From Acidimicrobiaceae bacterium (GTDB taxonomy: Bacteria > Actinomycetota > Acidimicrobiia > Acidimicrobiales > Ilumatobacteraceae), in NCBI GenBank assembly GCA_006515795.1, contig VFMC01000120.1, positions 1 to 10,048 of the forward strand: a stretch of 10,048 nt of DNA. The letters run 5' to 3'. The position numbers and the translations under genes are program-made. Shown piece after piece: positions 5,976-10,048 of the stretch (positions within the stretch are counted from its first letter, which is position 1; every line of letters begins with the position of its first letter). The notes under the pieces were generated by a model, which was not told the origin of the DNA, did not search any database, and saw only the letters and a list, made by a program, of their open reading frames with translations.

Positions 5976-6559
5976 GCGAGCGGCCGGTCCTGCTTGTCGC
6001 GACGCGCCGCCTTGGCCGCCCGCTTCCACTCGCGCACCTCTGCCAACGACTCCGCATCGTGGATGTCGGCGACGGTGCGCGGCCTGTCGTCGGCGAACGC
6101 TCCAGCGGCGTCCTGCCACCCGGCTGGAGCGACGCCGATCCGCTTGGCGAGCAGCGCGACGAAGATCCGCGCCTTCTCCTCGCCGAACCCCGGAAGGGCA
6201 CGAAGCCGGTGGTACAGCTCGTCGCCGGTCGCGACGTTGCGCCACACGTTGGCGCCGGCTCCGTCGTAATCGCCGGTCAGCACGCCGCACAGCGCGTGGA
6301 TCCGCCGGCCCATCGCCGCCGGGTAGCGGTGGATCGCCGGCTTCTCGCAGCAAACGGACACGAACGAGTCCTCGTCGAGAGACGCGATCAGCGCCGGATC
6401 GAGATGACCGAGGCGGGTGCGCAGCGTGGCAGGACCGGTGAACGCCCACTCCATCGGCACCTGCTGATCGAGCAACATGCCGAGCAGCAGTGCCGTGCCA
6501 TCGCTGTTCAGCAACGCGTCCGCGGCGACGTTGCCGGTGATGAACACTGAGCCGGCCAT
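5972..6559 (-). CDS. HhH-GPD base-excision DNA repair family protein (195 aa)
   Basis: Resembles the TIGR03252 group, an uncharacterised branch of the helix-hairpin-helix DNA glycosylase superfamily that is common in actinobacteria. It would act on damaged or modified bases in DNA. The N-terminus MAGSVFITGNVAAD leads to LLLGMLLDQQVPMEWAF (24-40), the typical opening helix region. The hairpin is LPGFGEEKARIFVALLAKR (122-140), with a Lys at 129 near where EndoIII-type glycosylase/lyases keep their catalytic Lys, though offset by one residue. The general Asp is uncertain (D150, D157 or D158). There is no C-terminal Cys cluster for an iron-sulfur centre; the end is a basic helix (KRAAKAARRDKQ). 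The ATG at 6559 is first in a unit with the methyltransferase and membrane protein, and appears to be leaderless. Confidence 0.85.
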   Translation of the reverse strand: MAGSVFITGNVAADALLNSDGTALLLGMLLDQQVPMEWAFTGPATLRTRLGHLDPALIASLDEDSFVSVCCEKPAIHRYPAAMGRRIHALCGVLTGDYDGAGANVWRNVATGDELYHRLRALPGFGEEKARIFVALLAKRIGVAPAGWQDAAGAFADDRPRTVADIHDAESLAEVREWKRAAKAARRDKQDRPLA

Positions 6560-6566
6560 TGCCGTC

Positions 6567-6572
6567 ACGCTA
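6567..6572 (-). promoter_or_regulatory. Candidate leaderless -10 box of the HhH-GPD gene
   Basis: Read on the - strand, TAGCGT fits the TANNNT pattern and is followed by exactly 7 bases (GACGGCA) and then ATG 6559. That places the transcript start at the A of the ATG. No Shine-Dalgarno site precedes this ATG, which agrees with leaderless initiation. Confidence 0.5.
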
Positions 6573-6586
6573 GCGGTCGCCACCCG

Positions 6587-6592
6587 TACGCT
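6587..6592 (+). promoter_or_regulatory. Candidate leaderless -10 box of the second glycosyltransferase gene
   Basis: TACGCT fits TANNNT and is followed by 7 bases to GTG 6600. There is no ribosome site. Its spacing mirrors that of the divergent gene on the other strand, and the two hexamers are 14 bp apart. Confidence 0.5.
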
Positions 6593-6599
6593 TGATCGT

Positions 6600-7478
6600 G
6601 TGATCGCTGCCGTCGTGCTCACCTTCGCCGCACCGCCCGGCATGCTCGAAGACTGCCTGGAATCCATCGTCGCCGCTGGTGGCGCACGCGTGTACGCGGT
6701 GGACAACGGCACGATGGCCGCCGCCCGCCTCGACGCCCGCGCCGGGCTGATCGACTGCGAGCTGATCACCACCGGGCACAACCGCGGCTTCGCCGGTGGC
6801 ATGAACGTCGGCATCGAAAGGGCCCTCGCCGATGGCGCCGAAACCGTGGTCGTGCTCAACGACGACGTGGTCGTCGACCCTGGGTGGCTCGACCCGCTGA
6901 TCGCCGAGCTCGCCGGAGATCCCAGCGTGGGCGCCGTGCAGCCGAAGCTATTGGTCGCCGGCAGCGACCCGCCGATGGTCAACAGCCTCGGCGTGCTCCT
7001 CGGGGCAGACGGCGCCGGTCGCGACATCGGCCACGGCCAGCCCGACACAGGGCGCGACGAACCGGTCACGATCGCGCTGTTCACCGGTGGCGCGGTGGCA
7101 TTCAGGTCGGCGTTCCTACGCGACGTCGGACTGTTCGACGAGCGGTTCTTCCTCTACTACGAAGACGTCGACCTCGGCCTGCGTGGCGCCGAGCGCGGTT
7201 GGACGTATCGATGCGCACCGGCCAGCCGCGTGCACCATCGGGGCAGTGCTACCGCCTCGCGCCGACCCGACCGCGTCGCCTACCTGCGCGAGCGGAACCG
7301 GCTCTGGATCCTCGTGCGGCACCGCCCGCTCGCCGACGCGGGGCGCGGGTTCTGGCTCTCGATCCGGCGGCTCCGGCACCCACCGCGCACCGTGCACCTG
7401 CGTGCCTTGATCGCGGGCGCCGCGGCGATTCCGCGGCTCACGATCGCGCGAGTTCGTGCACGGCACATCTCCGGTTGA
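6600..7478 (+). CDS. Family 2 glycosyltransferase, rhamnosyltransferase-like (292 aa)
   Basis: Transfers a sugar from a nucleotide-sugar to a surface glycan; the motif set resembles RfbF/WbbL-type dTDP-rhamnosyltransferases, but the donor is not proven. The protein opens VIAAVVLTFAAPPG with no preceding extension, so GTG 6600 is chosen; the longer upstream frame would overlap the divergent HhH-GPD gene. Motifs in order are YAVDNGT (32-38), GHNRGFAGGMNVGI (59-72), metal-binding LNDDVVVDPGW (86-96), FTGGAVAFR (161-169), FDERFFLYYEDVDLGLR (179-195, catalytic acidic cluster) and VHHRGSA (211-217). The C-terminal 60 residues are basic with weak hydrophobic stretches and may lie on the membrane. 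It stands alone on its strand; a dyad follows 18 bases after the TGA. Confidence 0.9.
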   Translation: MIAAVVLTFAAPPGMLEDCLESIVAAGGARVYAVDNGTMAAARLDARAGLIDCELITTGHNRGFAGGMNVGIERALADGAETVVVLNDDVVVDPGWLDPLIAELAGDPSVGAVQPKLLVAGSDPPMVNSLGVLLGADGAGRDIGHGQPDTGRDEPVTIALFTGGAVAFRSAFLRDVGLFDERFFLYYEDVDLGLRGAERGWTYRCAPASRVHHRGSATASRRPDRVAYLRERNRLWILVRHRPLADAGRGFWLSIRRLRHPPRTVHLRALIAGAAAIPRLTIARVRARHISG

Positions 7479-7496
7479 TCAAGACTTCGTCAGATC

Positions 7497-7512
7497 GTCA
7501 CCGCCGGGTGAC
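7497..7512 (+). terminator. Short perfect hairpin after the glycosyltransferase (possible weak terminator or operator)
   Basis: GTCACC and GGTGAC form a perfect 6-bp stem around a GCCG loop. No T-run follows, so intrinsic termination is doubtful. It is followed at 7516-7525 by the palindrome CGATCGATCG. It could equally be an operator for the CAP-protein gene downstream. Confidence 0.3.
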
Positions 7513-7584
7513 CGCCGATCGATCGCCACCTCAAGAACGCACCGTGGTCGTCCCGATACCTCCTTGACGGACAGGACCGACGAC

Positions 7585-7588
7585 GGAG
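7585..7588 (+). promoter_or_regulatory. Shine-Dalgarno for the CAP-domain gene
   Basis: GGAG lies 9 nt before ATG 7598 and 6 nt before GTG 7595. Both starts are in the same frame and both keep the signal peptide; ATG is preferred but the choice adds only one residue. Confidence 0.6.
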
Positions 7589-7597
7589 CGGGATGTG

Positions 7598-8848
7598 ATG
7601 GCACGAGCACGGAGGACCAAGGCGGCTTTGCTGGGCGGTGTGCTGGCGCTCGTCTCGTTGACGTCGTCCAGCGCGGTCTCCGCCGACGTCTCACCGCCGT
7701 TCATCCCTCCCGATGCACATTGGCTCACCACCGTGAACTACTACCGGGCAGTGGCCGGGCTGGGCCCGGTGTCGGAGGATCCGGCGATGTCGGCCGGCGC
7801 CTACCAGCACTCGTGCTACATGCTGCAGAACGGGATCTCCCACGACGAGCTGTCCTCCAAGCCGGGCTACACGCCTGAAGGCGACGCCGCCGGCAACAAC
7901 GGCAACGTCGCCGTCTCGAGCGCCTACGGCGCGTCGGCGCGCAGCCACATCGAGCTCTGGATGACCGGCCCGTTCCACGCCATCGGCGTGCTCCGCCCGA
8001 ACCTCGCCACCACCGGCTTCGGCAAGTGCGACAACCAGGCAACCTCGCCGTGGCGGTCCGGGGCCACGCTCGACGTGATCCGCGGGCTCGTGCCGCCTTC
8101 GCCACGCAGCGAACCGATCCTCTTCCCGGGCAACGGGTCGACAACCAACCTCGATCGCTTCATCGTCGAGTCGCCAGACCCGCTGTCGTTCTGCGGATGG
8201 AGCGGCGGCGCCGGGTTGCCGGTGATCGCGATGATGCCCGAAGCGGTGAACAGCAACGTCGGCGCAACGATCACCGGCCCATCCGGCCCGTTGCAGACGT
8301 GTGCGATCTCGCGGCTGAACACCAGCGGCACCGCTCAGTCGATCCTGGCCGGCGAGAACGCAGTGGTGGCGATCCCGCGCAACCAGCTTGCCCCGGGCGT
8401 GTATACGGGTCAGCTGGAGCTTCACCGTCGACCCGGCTGCCGCCCTCGGCACGGTCACCCCGGCGCCGACGGCCTCGCCCAGCGGCCCCAGCGTTCGGTT
8501 CCAGCCGCTCACTCCGGCGCGCATCGTCGACACCCGCGAAAACCTCGGCGCCACCAAGCTGATCGGCGGCGTCACCAAGCGGATCCAGGCAACTGGATTC
8601 GGTGGCATCCCCGGTGGTGCGGCCGCGATGAGCGGCAACTTCACCATCGTGAACCCTGGCGCCGCCGGGTTCCTCACGGTGTGGAACTGCTCGGCAACCC
8701 GACCAACGGTGTCGACGGTGAACTTCCTGGCCGGCGACGTCGCCCCCAACGCGGCGACAGTGCCGCTCGACGCCACCGGTGGAGTCTGTGTGTTCGCCAA
8801 CGTCGACACCGATCTTCTCGTCGACGTCAACGGCTTCTACTCGGGTAG
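7598..8848 (+). CDS. N-terminal frame: signal peptide and CAP/SCP-like domain
   Basis: CAP-superfamily proteins are secreted; bacterial members have been linked to envelope binding, but this one's target is unknown. Residues 1-29 are a signal peptide (basic MARARRTK, Leu/Val core, cleavage likely after SAVSA). The CAP domain covers about 41-144: HWLTTVNYYRAVAGLGPVSE (41-60), QHSCYML (70-76, first conserved His), SHDE (81-84), GYTPEGD (90-96), IELWMTGPFHAIGVLRP (118-134, second conserved His at 127) and GFGKC (140-144). C73 and C144 may pair. Residues 145-270 are a beta-rich extension with further cysteines, ending APGVYT. After about residue 270 the frame becomes an out-of-frame reading of the linker and first repeat until its stop at 8846-8848. 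The true product is expected to continue in the other frame. Confidence 0.75.
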   Translation: MARARRTKAALLGGVLALVSLTSSSAVSADVSPPFIPPDAHWLTTVNYYRAVAGLGPVSEDPAMSAGAYQHSCYMLQNGISHDELSSKPGYTPEGDAAGNNGNVAVSSAYGASARSHIELWMTGPFHAIGVLRPNLATTGFGKCDNQATSPWRSGATLDVIRGLVPPSPRSEPILFPGNGSTTNLDRFIVESPDPLSFCGWSGGAGLPVIAMMPEAVNSNVGATITGPSGPLQTCAISRLNTSGTAQSILAGENAVVAIPRNQLAPGVYTGQLELHRRPGCRPRHGHPGADGLAQRPQRSVPAAHSGAHRRHPRKPRRHQADRRRHQADPGNWIRWHPRWCGRDERQLHHREPWRRRVPHGVELLGNPTNGVDGELPGRRRRPQRGDSAARRHRWSLCVRQRRHRSSRRRQRLLLG

Positions 8849-9596
8849 CGGTGCGACGCGGTTCACACCGATCCCACCGGTGCGCCTGATGGACACCCGG
8901 GAAGGACTCGGCGCGGCCGGGCGTGTGGCCGCTGGACAGACAGTGGCGCTGAAGGTCGCCGGTGTAGGCGCCGTTCCTGCAGGCGCGGCGGCGGTGACCT
9001 TGAACGTCACCAGCACCGACGCGTTCTCGGCCGGGTACGTCACCGTCTACGCATGCGACGGACCGGTGCCGACCGTGTCGAACCTCAATCCGCTACCGGG
9101 GCGAGCTCGGCCGAACCTGGTGGTCACACCTGTGTCGAGCAACGGCTTGGTCTGCCTCTTCAGCCTTCAGGCCACCGAGCTCATCGTCGATGCGACGGGG
9201 TACCTCAGCACCGGTTCCACGCGTGTGTTCACCCCGAGCACGCCGTTCCGCTTCGTCGACACGCGCGACACGACGCGCCCGGAGATGAACATCGGCACCA
9301 ATGGCTCTGTGCTGCGTGCCGGCCAGACGCTCGTCGTGCAGATCGCCGGAAGCCGCGGGGTCCCGGCCGACGCGACCGCAGTCTCACTGAACCTCACCGT
9401 GGTCGGGGCCGCCAACGTCGGCTACGTCACTGCCTGGCCGTGTGGCGACCGACCGGTGACGTCGACGGCCAACTACGAGATCGGCGAAGCGATCTCCAAC
9501 GGCGCCCAGCTCCCGCTGTCGAGTACCGGCGCGCTGTGCGTGTTCTCCCAACGTGACGCGCACGTGATCATCGACGTCAACGGCTGGTGGAGCTGA
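8388..9596 (+). CDS. C-terminal frame of the CAP protein: linker and three Cys-paired LDTR repeats
   Basis: Sensible coding begins near 8409 with VSWSFTVDPAAALG and continues through a Thr/Pro/Ser linker (TPAPTASPSGPS) into three repeats. The GTG at 8388 is just the first in-frame start; it precedes the join and has no ribosome site, so independent translation is unlikely. Repeats open LTPARIVDTREN, IPPVRLMDTREG and STPFRFVDTRDT and close LLVDVNGFYS, LIVDATGYLS and VIIDVNGWWS. Each carries a cysteine just after the (V/A)W or VY turn (VWNC, VYAC, AWPC) and another in the later strand (GVCVF, LVCLF, ALCVF). This suggests one disulfide per repeat outside the cell. The protein ends on the last repeat with no sorting motif or membrane anchor. 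Confidence 0.7.
   Translation: MPRACIRVSWSFTVDPAAALGTVTPAPTASPSGPSVRFQPLTPARIVDTRENLGATKLIGGVTKRIQATGFGGIPGGAAAMSGNFTIVNPGAAGFLTVWNCSATRPTVSTVNFLAGDVAPNAATVPLDATGGVCVFANVDTDLLVDVNGFYSGSGATRFTPIPPVRLMDTREGLGAAGRVAAGQTVALKVAGVGAVPAGAAAVTLNVTSTDAFSAGYVTVYACDGPVPTVSNLNPLPGRARPNLVVTPVSSNGLVCLFSLQATELIVDATGYLSTGSTRVFTPSTPFRFVDTRDTTRPEMNIGTNGSVLRAGQTLVVQIAGSRGVPADATAVSLNLTVVGAANVGYVTAWPCGDRPVTSTANYEIGEAISNGAQLPLSSTGALCVFSQRDAHVIIDVNGWWS
8406..8410 (+). other. Single-base frameshift site (extra G)
   Basis: In CGGGT the codons ACG GGT CAG CTG lead out of frame. Dropping one G gives ACG GTC AGC TGG, which reads T-V-S-W and restores the protein through to 9596. Confidence 0.7.
8499..9593 (+). repeat. 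Three tandem LDTR-type protein repeats, cysteine-paired subtype
   Basis: Repeats at about 8499-8843, 8862-9209 and 9228-9593, each near 115-122 residues. Layout is the same as at 2912-3920, but each has two conserved Cys, and the DxNG(F/W)(Y/W)S or DATGYLS closing replaces DVVGY. Confidence 0.85.
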
Positions 9597-9602
9597 GAAC
9601 CG

Positions 9603-10048
9603 TCAGACGATGTATGGGTCGACGGCGTCGGGGTCGATGCCGTACTCGCTGATCGCCTTGTTGACCAGATCGGGATCGATCTCACCACGCGCCACGAGTG
9701 TGGAGAGGACCGCCACCACGACATGGCCCTCGTCGACCTCGAAGAAGCGGCGCAACGCCTCGCGCGTGTCGGAGCGAGCCATCCCGTCGGTACCGAGCGG
9801 CGTGAAGTCGCGACCCGGTAGCCATCTGGCGACCTGCTCGGGCACGATCTTCATGAAGTCGGTGACGGCGACGATCGGTCCCGGTGAATCGGCGAGGATC
9901 TGGGTGACGAGCGGAACGCGGCTCGGCTTCGACGGATGCAACCGGTTGTGCCGATCGGCGGCCAGCGCGTCTTCACGCAGGGCCTTGTACGACGTGGCCG
10001 ACCACAGCTCGACACCGATGTCGTAGCGATCGAGCAGCGCGGCAGCGG
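9603..10048 (-). CDS. aceE: Pyruvate dehydrogenase E1 component (AceE type), C-terminal 147 residues
   Basis: Homodimeric E1 decarboxylates pyruvate with thiamine diphosphate and acetylates the lipoyl group of E2. Only the C-terminal domain is in the window; the frame is open to the right edge and the true start lies beyond it. The visible part begins LLDRYDIGVELWSATSYKAL. It continues REDALAADRHNRMHP, then VPLVTQILAD, IVAVTDFMKIVPEQVARWLPG, FTPLGTDGMARSDTREALRRFF (the hallmark GTDG.ARSDTR segment) and a final SEYGIDPDAVDPYIV. This follows the order and wording of the E. coli AceE C-terminus closely. An ATG at 9941 is internal (M in HNRMHP) and is not a start. The stop at 9603-9605 is 6 bases from the convergent CAP gene's stop, leaving no room for a separate terminator. 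Confidence 0.93.
   Translation of the reverse strand, partial: AAALLDRYDIGVELWSATSYKALREDALAADRHNRLHPSKPSRVPLVTQILADSPGPIVAVTDFMKIVPEQVARWLPGRDFTPLGTDGMARSDTREALRRFFEVDEGHVVVAVLSTLVARGEIDPDLVNKAISEYGIDPDAVDPYIV

Larger units (their letters stand above)
7598..9596 (+). pseudogene. Secreted CAP-domain protein with LDTR repeats, disrupted by a +1 frameshift
   Basis: The whole logical gene. Frame 2 runs from ATG 7598 to about 8407, then frame 3 continues to TGA 9594. Removing one G from the GGG at 8407-8409 would join GVYT directly to VSWSFTVDP with no missing residues. The simplest reading is therefore a single-base insertion: a recent mutation, a phase-variable site or a sequencing error. The repaired product would be about 665 residues: signal peptide, CAP domain, linking beta segment, Pro/Ala/Ser linker and three Cys-containing LDTR repeats. 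Only 6 bases separate its stop from the convergent aceE stop. Confidence 0.75.

Noticed and set aside
5332..6201. N-terminal extension of the DUF2142 frame upstream to 6201
   Set aside because: The extension is an Arg-rich out-of-frame reading of the methyltransferase gene; the membrane protein plausibly starts at 5310 or 5331.
6477..6599. Longer start for the second glycosyltransferase at 6477
   Set aside because: It would overlap the HhH-GPD gene on the other strand, and the extra residues do not resemble the family; the domain starts directly at GTG 6600.
6560..7084. N-terminal extension of the HhH-GPD frame to 7084
   Set aside because: It would run antisense through the second glycosyltransferase; family-like sequence begins at MAGSVFITG.
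2912..9593. CRISPR array or DNA-level satellite
   Set aside because: Repeats are at protein level with diverged DNA and about 350-base periods; no short direct repeats with unique spacers were found.
9939..9941. ATG 9941 (-) as the start of a 112-aa protein
   Set aside because: The frame stays open upstream to the window edge and continues the AceE C-terminal pattern, so this Met is internal.

Overview
This is a GC-rich (roughly two-thirds G+C by eye) bacterial chromosome segment, most likely from a high-GC actinobacterium. The best guess is the Acidimicrobiia (Ilumatobacter-like). The grounds are frequent GTG/TTG starts, a single-chain AceE-type pyruvate dehydrogenase E1, a TIGR03252-like HhH-GPD protein, and secreted proteins ending in tandem 'LTPxRLLDTR' repeats, which I associate with that class. 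The taxonomic call is inference; no rRNA or marker gene is present.

Layout. (1) 1-1350, + strand: the C-terminal part of a family 2 glycosyltransferase, followed by two very small coiled-coil-like genes (927-1190 and 1183-1350). Each starts inside the end of the previous gene, so the three look translationally coupled. (2) 1415-3923, + strand: a large secreted protein with a signal peptide, two related 'DYAT..PWDF' modules, a FlgD-like Ig segment and three LDTR repeats. Its reading frame is broken inside the first repeat, where about 37 residues and the frame are missing. (3) 3895-6559, - strand: a tight three-gene unit transcribed as HhH-GPD DNA glycosylase-like protein, class I SAM methyltransferase, DUF2142-like polytopic membrane protein. 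(4) 6600-7478, + strand: a second family 2 glycosyltransferase, divergent from unit 3. Both divergent genes have a TANNNT hexamer exactly 7 nt before the start codon, as expected for leaderless transcripts. (5) 7598-9596, + strand: a secreted CAP/SCP-domain protein with three LDTR repeats of a cysteine-containing subtype, also frame-disrupted, by one extra G in a GGG run near 8408. (6) 9603-10048, - strand: the C-terminal 147 residues of AceE.

How the genes fit together. Two glycosyltransferases, a small-molecule-type methyltransferase and a DUF2142 membrane protein suggest a cell-surface glycan locus. The two large secreted proteins with a shared C-terminal repeat are plausible surface or matrix proteins of the same envelope. 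The HhH-GPD gene and aceE are housekeeping or repair genes at the locus or its border. The most notable observations are the two frame disruptions in the two LDTR-repeat proteins, the back-to-back leaderless promoter pair, the Cys-free and Cys-paired subtypes of the repeat, and the chain of tiny coupled coiled-coil genes. No tRNA, rRNA, CRISPR array, IS element or convincing Rho-independent terminator was seen.
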